Shown here piece by piece: positions 43,721 through 53,333 of a DNA stretch of 64,000 nucleotides. The notes beneath the pieces were generated by a model. That model had not been told where the DNA came from. It ran no database searches and worked only from the letters and a program-made list of their open reading frames with translations. The position numbers and the translations under genes are program-made. Every line of letters starts with the position of its first letter. The first letter of the stretch is position 1. The stretch lies in contig NZ_QUMD01000013.1 in the NCBI RefSeq assembly GCF_003481985.1, positions 37,995 to 101,994 on the forward strand, given 5' to 3'. The DNA comes from Clostridium sp. OF09-36 (lineage in GTDB: Bacteria; Bacillota; Clostridia; Lachnospirales; Lachnospiraceae).

Positions 43721-46209
43721 ATGGCAGTTTATGATACCTTAAATGACAGACAGAAGGAGGCAGTGTTTAGCACCGAAGGCCCGCTTTTGGTCCTCGCAGG
43801 AGCAGGCTCCGGAAAAACCCGTGTCCTGACACACCGCATCGCGTACCTGATCGAAGAAAAGGATGTGAACCCGTGGAATATCATGGCGATCACCTTTACC
43901 AACAAAGCAGCGGGGGAGATGCGCGAGCGTGTGGACAAGCTGGTCGGCTTTGGCTCTGAGAGCATCTGGGTTTCGACGTTTCATTCCTCCTGTGTGCGGA
44001 TCCTGCGCCGCTTTATCGAGAACCTGGGCTACAGCACAAGCTTTTCCATTTACGATGCGGATGACCAGAAAACGCTGATGAAGCAGATTTTAAAAAAGAT
44101 GGACTTAGACTCGAAGCAGTTTCGGGACAGAGCCATGCTTTCTGCCATTTCCGGCGCAAAAAATGAGCTGATGAGCCCGGAGGAGTTCCGGCTGAATGCG
44201 GAAGGTGACTGGCGGGCAAAGAAGATCGCGGAAATCTACCAGACATATCAGGACGAATTAAAGAAAAACAATGCGCTGGATTTCGATGACCTTATTTTCA
44301 AGACCGTGGATCTGTTCCAGACAAATGCCGATGTGCTGGAATATTATCAGGAGCGCTTCCGTTATATCATGGTGGATGAGTACCAGGACACCAACACAGC
44401 GCAGTTCCGACTGATCGAGCTTCTGGCCGGAAAATATAAAAACCTCTGCGTGGTGGGCGATGATGACCAGTCCATCTATAAGTTCCGTGGTGCTAATATC
44501 AGCAATATCCTGGACTTTGAGAGTGCATTTCCGGGGGCGAAGGTCATCAAGCTGGAGCAGAATTACCGTTCCACCAGCATATCCTGGATGCAGCCAATGC
44601 GGTGATCCGCAATAACCAGGGCCGGAAGGACAAGACCCTCTGGACGGCCAACGGTGAGGGCGAGCCGGTGATCTTCCACCAGTACGAGCAGGCCTACGAA
44701 GAGGCCGATGGCATTGTGCGCGACATTTTAAAGGATGGCCGGGATTTTCAGGACTATGCGGTCCTTTACCGGACGAATGCGCAGTCCCGCCTTCTGGAGG
44801 AAAAATGTATCGAGCATAACGTGCCGTACCGTCTGGTGGGAGGCGTAAACTTCTACCAGAGAAAAGAGATCAAGGATGTATTATCTTACTTAAAGACGAT
44901 TGCAAACGGGCGGGATGACCTGGCAGTTCAGCGTATCATCAATGTGCCGAAGAGGGGCATTGGTGCAGCATCGATCGCGAAGATCACAGCATGGGCGTCG
45001 GAGCAGGGCATCAGCTTTTACGATGCGTGCGTCCGGGCGGCAGCCGTGCCGGGGCTTGGCAAGACTGCAGGAAAAGTCGCTGTGTTTACCGGCCAGATCG
45101 AGAACTTCCGGGAGGCTCTGACTGAGGACGAGGCCAGCATCAAAGCGCTGATCGGAATGATCCTTTCCGATACCGGTTACCGGGAAGAGCTGGAAGCAGA
45201 GGGAGAGGTCGAGTCCCAGACGCGTCTGGAGAACATCGAAGAGCTCATGAATAAGGCAGTCAGCTACAGCGAGGACGCAGAGCATCCGTCTTTAGATGAA
45301 TTTTTGGAGCAGGTAGCGCTGGTTGCCGATGTCGACCGGATGGACGATTCCGAGAACCGGGTAACGCTTATGACCTTACACAGTGCAAAAGGACTGGAAT
45401 TTCCGGTGGTATATTTGAGTGGTCTTGAGGATGGGCTTTTCCCAAGCCGCATGGCGGTCACAGCAGATGACCGGACGGAGCTGGAAGAGGAGCGACGCCT
45501 CTGCTATGTCGGCATTACCCGTGCAAAGGAACGCCTGGTGATCACGGCATCCCGCATGCGCATGATCAACGGGGAGACCCATTATTCCAAGGTCAGCCGT
45601 TTTGTGGAAGAAATCCCGGAGGAGCTCATCCAGATGGAAAAGCTGGAGCCGAGACTGGGGCGCAGCGCAGCGCGGGATGAATTTGACGATGATGATCTTC
45701 CGTGGAATAAGAACCAGAGCCGTCTTGGAGTCAGCAAGTTCGGCATGAAATCGAATTCCTATGCATCGCCGACCGCATCGTATGTTTCGGGGACTGGAAG
45801 TGGGTATACGGGAATGGGAAGCTTTGGCAGTGATGCATATGGCAGAGGACAAGGTGGCGTGTCTGCTGGCTTTGGCCGTCAGGGCGGTATGGGCCAGATG
45901 GCAGGCCGCGACTTAAGCGGAATCTTCGACCGGAAACCGGCTGGAAAAAGCGCGGCAGGAGCCGCCGGGGCGTTTGCAGGACAGGCAGGAAAGTCCGGCG
46001 GACCGGGCTTTGGAAAGGCATTTACCGTGCAGAAGCCGGCATTTCTGGACTATGGAGTGGGCGACCGGGTGCATCATGTGAAATTCGGCGATGGAACCGT
46101 TCTGAGTGTCAAGGACGGAGCGAAGGATTTTGAGGTCTCCGTAAACTTTGACACAGCCGGAGTCAAGAAGATGTTTGCTTCCTTCGCAAAGCTTCAGAAG
46201 CTTGGGTGA
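43721..46209 (+). CDS. pcrA: ATP-dependent DNA helicase PcrA/UvrD, frameshifted in this sequence
   Basis: A superfamily 1 3'-5' helicase for repair and replication-conflict resolution. Motif I is LAGAGSGKTRVL, motif II VDEYQDTN, motif III VGDDDQSIYKFRGA, motif IV EQNYRST, motif V TLHSAKGLEFPVVY and motif VI CYVGITRAKE. The Gly/Ser-rich linker and C-terminal Tudor-like VGDRVHHVKFGDGTVLSV (RNA polymerase-binding end) are present. The frame breaks near 44577: NYRSTS should continue HILDAANAVIRNNQ, so AGCATATCC lacks a C. The repaired length is about 829 aa, long for the family because of the linker. The gene is essential in Gram-positives, so the break is probably an error. Confidence 0.94.
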
Positions 46210-46425
46210 ATAGGCAGGGGCTCCCGGCAAGAAAGACCGGAACAGGCGGAAGCCGTTTTGCCTGGCAGGAAAGCGGGAGAAGTGAGGTTCGCGGGAGCGC
46301 ATAGAATTTATAAATTTGAATAAAATGGGATAGTAAAAAGAGAAAAAGAATGCTATAATCCTAGTAATGGGTCAGCCGGTTTTACAAAAAAGCTGGCTGG
46401 AATATGATAGAAAGGACGTGACAGT

Positions 46426-46713
46426 ATGAACCGTTTTGATAACATGAGCAAAGACGCAATGGCACGCGTGGAAGAAATCATGAATTCCACCAAATTAAAT
46501 GAGTTCTTACACAGAAAAGAGGAAGAGGAGAAAAAGAAAACCTGCATTCTCTGGATTCTTGCAATCATCGGAGTAGTAGCAGCCGTTGCAGCGATCGCAT
46601 ATGGCGTATACCGTTTCTTCACCCCGGATTACCTGGAAGACTTTGAAGATGATTTCGACGACGACTTCGATGATGACTTTTTTGAGGATGAGGACGACAC
46701 CAAAGAGAAATAA
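46426..46713 (+). CDS. small membrane protein with acidic tail
   Basis: 95 aa: a charged N-terminal helix (about 1-38), one membrane span (ILWILAIIGVVAAVAAIAYG, about 43-62) and an Asp/Glu-rich tail (FEDDFDDDFDDDFFEDED). It resembles a Lachnospiraceae-specific small protein often found beside pcrA; I know of no function. AAAGGACGTG precedes the ATG. TATAAT at 46354-46359 may be its -10. Confidence 0.65.
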   Translation: MNRFDNMSKDAMARVEEIMNSTKLNEFLHRKEEEEKKKTCILWILAIIGVVAAVAAIAYGVYRFFTPDYLEDFEDDFDDDFDDDFFEDEDDTKEK

Positions 46714-46744
46714 TAAAGATCAATCATTTAGCAGAAGAAAAATC

Positions 46745-46777
46745 AGGCGTGTCTCGCAGACCGGGATGCGCCTTTTC
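46745..46777 (+). terminator. intrinsic terminator after the small membrane protein gene
   Basis: AGGCGTGTCTCG and CGGGATGCGCCT pair with one G-U and an internal TG/TG mismatch, followed by TTTTCTCT. Confidence 0.65.
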
Positions 46778-46908
46778 TCTGTTTCATGTACGTTTTGCAT
46801 GTGTCAGGCAAATCGGCATGAACAGGGCGGGAAGCAATCCGAAACCATTGGGGAAAACAAACTTTTGTCCCCAACATCATAATTTTTAGGAAAAACAGGA
46901 GTAAAAAC

Positions 46909-48311
46909 GTGAAAAAGGGAGATATGTTCGAAGCGGTCGTAGAGACCATAGATTTCCCGAACAAGGGAATTTTACATGTAGACGGTGAACGGGTCATTGT
47001 CAAGAATGCCATTCCGGGACAGAAGGTGCGGTTTGTCGTAAACAAAAAACGGAAAGGAAAATGCGAGGCACGCCTTCTGGAAGTCCTGGAAAAATCTCCG
47101 CTGGAGCGGAGCGAGGGAACCTGTCCGCATTTTGGCATCTGCGGTGGCTGTCTGTACCAGAGTCTTCCCTATGAAGAACAGCTGAAAATCAAAGAAGGCC
47201 AGATCAAAGCGCTTTTGGATGAAGTCTGCGATTCCTACGAATTTGAGGGAATCAAGCAAGCCCGGTTTCTGACGGATACCGCAACAAGATGGAATTTTCC
47301 TTTGGAGATGAATATAAGGATGGACCGCTGGCACTCGGCATGCACCGCCGCGGCAGCTTCTATGATATTGTAAATACACCGGAGTGCCAGATCGTGCATG
47401 AGGATTTCTGCAAGATTCTGACGGCAACCTTGCATTACTTTACAAAAAAGCATATCAGCTACCATAAAAAGATGCAGCATACCGGTTATCTGCGTCATCT
47501 GCTGGTGCGCCGTGCAGTGAAGACCGGTGAGATCCTGGTTGCGCTGGTTACCTCCGGACAGACCGAAAACCTTGGCGTGACCGAAGCGCATACGACTTCG
47601 GTAAGCGAAAAGGAGCTTCTTGAGGGCTGGCTTTCCTGCCTGCAGGGGCTGCAGCTTGAGGGAACCTTTGCCGGGATCCTTCACATCCGCAACGACAGCC
47701 TTGCCGATGTGGTCCAGAGCGATGAGACAACCATTCTTTACGGTCAGGACTTCTTCTACGAAGAGCTTCTGGGCTTAAAATTCCGCATTACCCCGTTTTC
47801 CTTCTTCCAGACCAATTCCCTGGGAGCAGAGGTGCTTTATGAGACGGCACGCAGCTACGTGGGTGAGACGAAGGATAAGGTTGTCTTTGACTTATACAGC
47901 GGAACCGGAACCATCGCACAGATCATTGCGCCGGTGGCAGAGAAGGTTGTGGGCGTAGAAATCGTGGAGGAAGCCGTAGAGGCAGCGAAAGAGAACGCCG
48001 CCGGAAACGGGCTGGACAATTGCGAGTTTATCGCCGGGGATGTGCTGAAGGTGATCGGAGAGTTAAAGGATAAGCCGGATCTGATCATTTTGGATCCGCC
48101 GAGAGATGGCATCCACCCGAAGGCACTAGACAAGATCATCGACTTTGGCGTGGACCGCATGGTCTACATTTCCTGTAAGCCGACCAGCTTAACCAGAGAC
48201 CTGGTGGTGCTGCAGGAGCGTGGCTACAAGCTGGAAAAGGCCTGTGCTGTGGACATGTTCCCGGCAACGGCAAACTGTGAAACAATCGGGCTTCTGACCC
48301 GCGTAAAATAA
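46909..48311 (+). CDS. rlmD: 23S rRNA (uracil-5-)-methyltransferase RlmD/RumA family, frameshifted in this sequence
   Basis: Methylates C5 of a uracil in 23S rRNA. It has an N-terminal TRAM domain (residues 1-58). The iron-sulfur Cys cluster reads CPHFGICGGCLYQ, with a later Cys expected. SAM motif is FDLYSGTGTIAQIIAP, motif IV LDPPRDGIHPKALD, and the catalytic Cys YISCKPTSLTRDL. Two frames meet near 47263: the second includes YRNKMEFSFGDEY, which is conserved, so one base is missing just upstream. The repaired length is about 467 aa. GTG 46909 follows CAGGAG. It is the last chromosomal gene before element 2. Confidence 0.9.
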
Positions 48312-48384
48312 GAATTTGTGGGCTTTCTGGACGACTACGAAAGACCATTTGACTACGATTTGACAACGCTTTTTTGAGATGTTG

Positions 48385-49655
48385 TCAAAGGCTTGTTGCT
48401 TTTTCAAAGATTTCTACACTGCGCTCCGCCATCTTTTCCGTGGCGTGGGTGTAGATCTGTAAAGTGGTGTTGATATCAGCGTGTCCTAGGCGTGTCTGGA
48501 CATCCTTGATGTCAGCGCCATTTTCTATTAAGAGGGTGGCATGCGTGTGCCGGAGAGAATGATAATCGAGGCCATGTTCAGCTCGTGATGAATCACTCTG
48601 GCACAGTACTTAAAGGAGTCCGGGCTGATGAATTCCCCGTTCTCTCGGACGCACAGGAAATCCACGCGCTGCAGCGTGCAGCTGATACCGCGCTCAACCG
48701 GAACAATCCGGTATATGGTATTTCCTTTTTCATCTTTCTCCGGCTTCAGATAATGATCGGTATAATATTCACCATAGAGCAGCCGGTTCTTCTTCTGGGT
48801 CAGCTGCGCATGTTTCAATGCCTTATAGAGGGCATCTCCAAATTTGATGGTACGGATGGAATTGACTGTTTTCGGTGTTCCAAAGTACCAGGCAGACTTT
48901 TCTTCTTTCTTCCCTTTCTGTTCCAGCACTTTTCGGACATCCACTCCATAATTCCGTTTCACGACCGTCTTTTTTACGGATAAGGTGCGGCTTTCCACGT
49001 TGATATCATCCCAGCACAGTGCAAAGGCTTCGCTAAGACGCAGGCCGGTATAATAGCCAATCATGAGCGGCAGATAGAAATTGCTGTCTTCCGGAAAGCG
49101 CTCCAGAATCTTTTTGAACTCTTCCGGGCGGATCACATAGCGCTGTTTTGGCTGTTTTTCAAATTTTGGCAGTTTTATCCTGGCACAGGGGTTCTCCCTG
49201 ACATACTGCAGCGGTTCTATAGCATACTCGTAAGCGGCTGATAATACTCGCAAGATTCCCAGGACAGAAGATTTTGCAAGGCCGTCGATTTTTAACTGGT
49301 TCACATATTCTTGTATGACAGCGGTGGTCAGTGATTTCAGCCGGTACTGTCCGAAGTGCGGCTTTAACCGGTTCTCCATAATGTAGAGATAACCAAGCTG
49401 CGTATTGTATTTTAAATTCGTTTTGCAATAATTATCAAACCAGTAATCCAGATAGTCGGACACGCTGAGTTCAGATGGTGTGAATGATTGGCCGGAAGAG
49501 TTGTATTCATTCATTGCTGTAGTGCCGGCCGTCAGAGCCTCAGCCTTGGTACGGAATCCGCCTTTTGAGATAGATTTTCGTTTCCCGTTCACCGGCGCAG
49601 CTTCAAAGCTGTATTGCCATGTAGATCCACGTTTCCTTGTTCTTAATTGTCCCAT
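48385..49655 (-). CDS. tyrosine-type phage integrase, frameshifted in this sequence
   Basis: About 423 aa with an AP2-like arm-binding N-terminus (RKRGSTWQYSFEAAPVNGKR), a SAM-like core-binding domain, and a catalytic domain with Arg in GYYTGLRLSEAFAL. The first frame stops at 48528. One C restored near 48571 (in ATGGCCTCGATT) gives DYHSLRHTHATLL, then LGHADINTTLQIYTHATEKM with the Tyr nucleophile, and a TGA at 48385-48387. The active site is therefore complete. AAAGGAGAATGATAT precedes the ATG. It reads toward rlmD and the presumed attachment site. Confidence 0.9.
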
Positions 49656-49676
49656 ATATCATTCTCCTTTCGCGTG

Positions 49677-49698
49677 GGTGTTGCGATGTCGCAACACC
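49677..49698. repeat. perfect 10-bp palindrome upstream of integrase 2
   Basis: GGTGTTGCGA and TCGCAACACC with a 2-bp centre, 22 bp before the integrase start. The reverse complement of 49680-49700 is identical to 42850-42870 in element 1. It could be an operator or a terminator stem of an upstream transcript. Confidence 0.7.
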
Positions 49699-49725
49699 TA
49701 AAAATGAGTACAAAAATAGCACCCC

Positions 49726-49754
49726 TTGCCAGAGTGCTCTGAGAATGATATAAT
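49726..49754 (+). promoter_or_regulatory. promoter of the candidate small RNA
   Basis: TTGCCA (49726-49731), 17 bp, TATAAT (49749-49754), on the plus strand in a gap between two minus-strand genes. Confidence 0.75.
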
Positions 49755-49760
49755 TCAAGT

Positions 49761-49850
49761 GTTGGGATTGAAAATATCTTTCTGGAGCAATCTGGTAAGA
49801 GCAATCTATGTAAAGCCGTTCGGTATTGGCGTACCGGGCGGTTTTGCATT
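49761..49850 (+). ncRNA. candidate small RNA between integrase 2 and the secreted protein gene
   Basis: A good promoter is followed about 60 nt later by a hairpin (CCGTTCGGTA 49816-49825 with TACCGGGCGG 49832-49841, two G-U pairs) and TTTTGCATTTT. The transcript would be about 90 nt. A 30-codon frame from a TTG is open, but it has no ribosome site. It ends just before the stop of the convergent gene. Confidence 0.55.
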
Positions 49851-49859
49851 TTATAATGG

Positions 49860-50369
49860 TTAATGCTTCCAGGTCGCATGTCTTGCGTGAAGTAATCCGT
49901 TCTTAAATGTAATTCGAATATTGGAATCAAGATCCTCAGCATACCACTTCACTTGCAAATAATCATAGGTTTGATTGCCGATTTGCCGACGTTCAGCGTT
50001 ACTTACTTCGTGCTCTTTTCCGAGAATAGAAATAACTTGCTCGTAGCTCATACCGTCTTGCAATTGATTATACAAATCTTCAGTAGCGTATTTCATCCCA
50101 TCTGTATTCATATCAATATATTCACCATTTGCATTATACGGCGAGCCGTCATTTGCGCGCCCAGCCCATGAAGGCAAATAACCTTTTCTATTGCTACCTT
50201 CATTAAACCAGTACCATTTTTCATCAATGTTGACCCATTCGTTGCTGGCATAAGCACCATTATCTTTTAAATAACAGCGATTATCGTCGGTCCATTCACC
50301 TGCAAAAGCCGTGATGGACATAGATGCGGTAACAAGAAAAACGAAGGATAATAATTTAATTTTTCGCAT
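49860..50369 (-). CDS. secreted protein with wall-binding-like repeat and BLIP-like domain (lysogenic-conversion candidate)
   Basis: 169 aa. A signal peptide (MRKIKLLSFVFLVTASMSIT, then AFAGEW) is followed by a choline-binding-like repeat region (about 25-60, NEWVNIDEKWYWFNEGSN). A C-terminal domain (about 90-169) has DLYNQLQDGMSYEQVISILG and IRITFKNGLLHAR, like the DUF3862/BLIP group. It is encoded downstream of the ImmA gene on the lysogenic strand, the usual place for genes expressed from a prophage. It may bind the host cell surface. Its function is unknown. Confidence 0.65.
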   Translation of the reverse strand: MRKIKLLSFVFLVTASMSITAFAGEWTDDNRCYLKDNGAYASNEWVNIDEKWYWFNEGSNRKGYLPSWAGRANDGSPYNANGEYIDMNTDGMKYATEDLYNQLQDGMSYEQVISILGKEHEVSNAERRQIGNQTYDYLQVKWYAEDLDSNIRITFKNGLLHARHATWKH

Positions 50370-50396
50370 ATCAATTCTCCTTTTCTTTTGATTTTA

Positions 50397-50855
50397 TTAA
50401 AATTTTTCTATAACAACCAAGGCTGGATCAAAGATGATGGTGTAGCCACCAAAATTCACATGTGATCCGTATTTCTCGCGGTAACATTCCAGTGCTTCTT
50501 TTAAAAATTCTTCCGATACTTCCAGACATTCGGCAAGCTCATGGCGATTCCGGCAGTGTGCCTGGTAGCCTTTGACGAGTCCAGCCAGTCCGATTCGCTT
50601 GTCGTAAGCCCACCATCTGGCAATTCGTTCCTGCTTCCGATCAGATACGGAAGCCTGTTCGACAATCCGTCCAACAGTGGTGTAGTAGTGACCGAGTTCT
50701 TCTGCCAGAACATCGGCTTTCTTCCGGAGCGTTGGGATATTCTGCCGGATGGCAATTCTGCGGCCTTTTATTCGACCATCGCTTAACGGCAGCGGTTTTT
50801 CTTTTACAATAAGACCAGCTTCATCCGCTTCTTTGAGTAAATCATCGTAACTCAC
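50397..50855 (-). CDS. ImmA/IrrE family metallopeptidase
   Basis: A 152-aa protein with the zinc-site motif LAEELGHYYTTVG (EELGH in place of the usual HExxH) and DRKQERIARWWAYDKRI downstream, both typical of the phage ImmA subfamily. ImmA-type proteases cleave the neighbouring repressor when the host is stressed. It starts 13 bp after the repressor stop, in the same operon. The missing first His is common in this subfamily, but its effect on catalysis is unclear. Confidence 0.82.
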   Translation of the reverse strand: MSYDDLLKEADEAGLIVKEKPLPLSDGRIKGRRIAIRQNIPTLRKKADVLAEELGHYYTTVGRIVEQASVSDRKQERIARWWAYDKRIGLAGLVKGYQAHCRNRHELAECLEVSEEFLKEALECYREKYGSHVNFGGYTIIFDPALVVIEKF

Positions 50856-50868
50856 GCAATCACCTCAC

Positions 50869-51504
50869 TTAAAAGTTTGGATCATCCATTATATCGTCTT
50901 CCTCTTTGCGGGAAGCTTCTGTCCGGTCGGAGTCGGAAATATCGGTGCGATCGTGAGCGGCATCAGGTATCAGGTGCAGCTGTTCTTCTTCCATCTGCTG
51001 TATCTTTAGAAGATTATCGGAGTAATCAACCACTTTTTTCTTATTGATATCAGAAAGCTGCGAAAAGCTTTTCTTTAAATGGAACGAAATCACATTATCT
51101 GAAAAATTGGAAAAGGCTTCTTCGCAATCTTTGATTGCTTTTGGCAATCCCTTATTCAATGCAGCAACTTCCTCTTGTGACAGAGTAGTGCCAGACTGCA
51201 GTTTGGATAACGCTCTATTCCAGGGAGTATCATCTGGAGCTGAATCAAATTGAAGAGATGGTTGAGTCATCGGTACATCGTAACCCATTAACCATGTTTC
51301 AGATACATTTAATGCCTGAGAAAGAGCAGTTAACTTTTCTTGTCCAGGTAAAACTTTTCCAGATACATACTGAGACAAATCATTTCGTCCCATTTTTATC
51401 CCTAAATTTTTGCAGTAAGGTTCTGCCTTTTTTAATATGTCAATTTGTCTGAGATTATAAAGTTGCATTACTTCCTTTAATCGAGCAGATGTTGTAGTTT
51501 TCAT
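50869..51504 (-). CDS. CI-like phage repressor (XRE family)
   Basis: A 211-aa protein. The N-terminal helix-turn-helix spans about residues 5-65 (MKTTTSARLKEVMQLYNLRQ; NDLSQYVSGKVLPGQEKLTA; LNVSETWLMGYDVPM). A helical, charged C-terminal half ends in a Glu/Asp-rich tail. No self-cleavage motif was seen, which fits control by the ImmA peptidase encoded next. ATG 51504 has GAAGGAGA upstream; the longer frame would enter the operator region. It divides the lysogenic from the lytic transcript. Confidence 0.85.
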   Translation of the reverse strand: MKTTTSARLKEVMQLYNLRQIDILKKAEPYCKNLGIKMGRNDLSQYVSGKVLPGQEKLTALSQALNVSETWLMGYDVPMTQPSLQFDSAPDDTPWNRALSKLQSGTTLSQEEVAALNKGLPKAIKDCEEAFSNFSDNVISFHLKKSFSQLSDINKKKVVDYSDNLLKIQQMEEEQLHLIPDAAHDRTDISDSDRTEASRKEEDDIMDDPNF

Positions 51505-51546
51505 GCTGTATCTCCTTCTATATTGATATAGTGATGATAACATGTC

Positions 51547-51645
51547 TTGAACAAAAGTTCAATAGGTAGATTCAAAAAAGTTGAACAAAACTATTGACAA
51601 TGACGAGAAACATTGATATCATAAAGATGTTCAAACTAATTGAAC
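51547..51645. promoter_or_regulatory. three operators of the element 2 switch
   Basis: O1 51547-51562 (TTGAACAAAAGTTCAA), O2 51571-51585 (TTCAA-AAAAG-TTGAA) and O3 51629-51645 (GTTCAAACTAATTGAAC). All contain TTGAA/TTCAA arms. O1 and O2 lie upstream of the early promoter and O3 just after it. Confidence 0.75.
51594..51622 (+). promoter_or_regulatory. rightward early promoter of element 2
   Basis: TTGACA (51594-51599), 17 bp, TATCAT (51617-51622), flanked by operators O2 and O3. Confidence 0.75.
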
Positions 51646-51664
51646 TGAAAGGCGGTGATATGAC

Positions 51665-51883
51665 TTGGCGTATGATTACAGAAAATTAAAAGGGCGAATA
51701 GTTGAAATTTACGGTAAACAGCAGCTTTTTGCTGTGGCAATGGGGTGGTCTGAACGAACTTGTTCTTTAAAATTGAGCAATCGGGTGTTTTGGAAGCAGC
51801 CAGAGATAACACGTGCATCCAAATTGCTTAAAATTAAAGAGAATGAAATTCAGCAATATTTTTTTACTGTAGATGTTCAATAA
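51665..51883 (+). CDS. DUF739 family phage protein (Cro-like)
   Basis: 72 aa from TTG 51665 (MAYDYRKLKGRIVEIYGKQQ). The family segment MGWSERTCSLKLSNRVFWKQ forms a helix-turn-helix. It is the first gene of the rightward transcript, where a Cro function is usual. The TTG start is supported by AAAGGCGGTGA upstream and by the family N-terminus (M-A-Y-D-Y). Confidence 0.8.
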   Translation: MAYDYRKLKGRIVEIYGKQQLFAVAMGWSERTCSLKLSNRVFWKQPEITRASKLLKIKENEIQQYFFTVDVQ

Positions 51884-51909
51884 TATTGAGCTAATGGAGG
51901 TACATACCA

Positions 51910-52665
51910 ATGAATGAGTTAATCAATGTGAATTTCGACACTCAGACAGTGTCGGCAAGAGAACTGCACGAGCAGTTGAAAATCGGAACCAAGTTTACAA
52001 CATGGTTTGAAAGAATGAAAGAATATGGATTTTCAGAGGGAAATGAGTTTTTCCCAAAAATGGGAGAAACCTCCGAAATCGGCGGTAGACCACAGACAGA
52101 CTATGAAATCAGCGTAGACATGGCGAAGCAGATCTGTATGATTCAGAGAACTTCGGAAGGCAAAGCTGTTCGTCAGTATCTCATTGATCTGGAAAAGGCA
52201 TGGAACACGCCGGAGCAGGTATTTGCCAGAGCCTTACGCATGGCAGACCAGACGATCAATAGCTTAAAGGATCGCTGCCAGTTTCTTGGTGGACAGGTTG
52301 CGGATCAGCAGAAAGTAATCGAGGAGCTGCAGCCGAAAGCTTCTTATTATGACATGATTCTGCAGTGCAAAGACCTGATTGCAACCACTGTGATTGCCAA
52401 GGACTATGGAATGTCAGCAAAGAAATTTAATGCGATTCTTCACGAACTTGGTATTCAGTTCAAACAGGGAGATGTGTGGGTCCTGTATGCGAAGTACCAG
52501 GGAAATGGGTATTTAAAAACCAAGACACACAATTTTCCAGATGCCGAAGGGGTCCAGCATTCAAAGGAGCATTCTTACTGGACGCAGAAGGGACGGCTGT
52601 TTCTTTACGACTTGTTAAAGCAGAATGATATTTTTCCGTTAATGGAGAAGAATCTGCTGGAATAA
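51910..52665 (+). CDS. phage antirepressor (AntA/AntB N-terminal, KilAC C-terminal)
   Basis: A 251-aa protein. The AntA/AntB domain (about 1-100) has VSARELHEQLKIGTKFTTWF and ISVDMAKQICMIQRTSEGKA. A coiled-coil linker (about 110-140) is followed by a KilAC domain (about 145-245: KDYGMSAKKFNAILHELGIQ; GVQHSKEHSYWTQKGRLFLY). Such proteins inactivate prophage repressors or regulate early genes. It is the second gene of the lytic transcript, with GGAGGTACATACC before the ATG. Confidence 0.9.
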   Translation: MNELINVNFDTQTVSARELHEQLKIGTKFTTWFERMKEYGFSEGNEFFPKMGETSEIGGRPQTDYEISVDMAKQICMIQRTSEGKAVRQYLIDLEKAWNTPEQVFARALRMADQTINSLKDRCQFLGGQVADQQKVIEELQPKASYYDMILQCKDLIATTVIAKDYGMSAKKFNAILHELGIQFKQGDVWVLYAKYQGNGYLKTKTHNFPDAEGVQHSKEHSYWTQKGRLFLYDLLKQNDIFPLMEKNLLE

Positions 52666-52682
52666 AAGAGGAGGCGAGCAGT

Positions 52683-52895
52683 GTGGTAAGAGCATACGAA
52701 CCGTTATACACGGTAAAAGAAGCGGCAAAGATACTGCGAGTTAATACATCTGCGGTATACAGACTGCTGAATGAAAAGCAGCTTATCGGGTTGCGCCTCG
52801 GATCAATCAAGATCCGCGGTGCTGACCTGGAGAAATTTATCGAACAGTATCCGGCATATGAACCGGGGGAAGGAGGTTGCGATGACGAAGCTTAA
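52683..52895 (+). CDS. excisionase / helix-turn-helix protein
   Basis: 70 aa from GTG 52683 (MVRAYEPLYTVKEAAKILRV). The excisionase-type winged helix-turn-helix reads VNTSAVYRLLNEKQLIGLRL. It is probably the directionality factor for integrase 2 or an early regulator. AGGAGGCGAGCAG precedes the GTG. It overlaps the next gene by 14 bp. Confidence 0.8.
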   Translation: MVRAYEPLYTVKEAAKILRVNTSAVYRLLNEKQLIGLRLGSIKIRGADLEKFIEQYPAYEPGEGGCDDEA

Positions 52896-53088
52896 TTTTA
52901 TCCAGGCAAAGCACCAGCAGGCGCTCAGCTATGCGGTCGTGCAGAGTGACCCGGCAGAACCGGCGCCGGAGAAGACATTATCGGACCGGCTGGGAGATCT
53001 GGCTGTGGATGTGATGGTTGTAGCTGCAGCGTTCTGCGGTGCGACCGGTTTTATGTTCTGGTTGTTTATTATTCTGGCGTTGGCGTGA
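52882..53088 (+). CDS. small membrane protein (68 aa)
   Basis: 68 aa from ATG 52882, after AAGGAGG. A polar N-terminal half (MTKLNFIQAKHQQALSYAVV) is followed by a C-terminal hydrophobic span (VVAAAFCGATGFMFWLFIIL). An early phage membrane protein of unknown role. Confidence 0.6.
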   Translation: MTKLNFIQAKHQQALSYAVVQSDPAEPAPEKTLSDRLGDLAVDVMVVAAAFCGATGFMFWLFIILALA

Positions 53089-53101
53089 GGGAGGTGAGGA
53101 C

Positions 53102-53284
53102 ATGACCAGATTGGAAAAAGCACAGATTATTCTGGACGCGATCGACAAGCACGCACCGACTTGCGTTGACTGGAATCTGGATGATTTATGGCTGGAAGCC
53201 ATTATGCACGGATTGTCGGAGATCCGGGTAGCAGAATTAAAAGAAACCCCGGAAGCGGCAACTTCCGAGGAATCAAGTAAATAA
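53102..53284 (+). CDS. hypothetical phage protein (60 aa)
   Basis: 60 aa (MTRLEKAQIILDAIDKHAPT), acidic, with DWNLDDLWLEAIMHGLSEIR. GGGAGGTGAGGAC lies directly upstream. No family was recognised. Confidence 0.55.
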   Translation: MTRLEKAQIILDAIDKHAPTCVDWNLDDLWLEAIMHGLSEIRVAELKETPEAATSEESSK

Positions 53285-53333
53285 AAAATGAATTTACAGC
53301 CTCATTATAAGCGAGGCGCGGAGGAAAAACAAG

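Noticed and set aside
48312..48385. Left attachment site of element 2
   Set aside because: A gap with short GACTACGA repeats is present, but the right end is outside the window, so no direct repeat can be matched.
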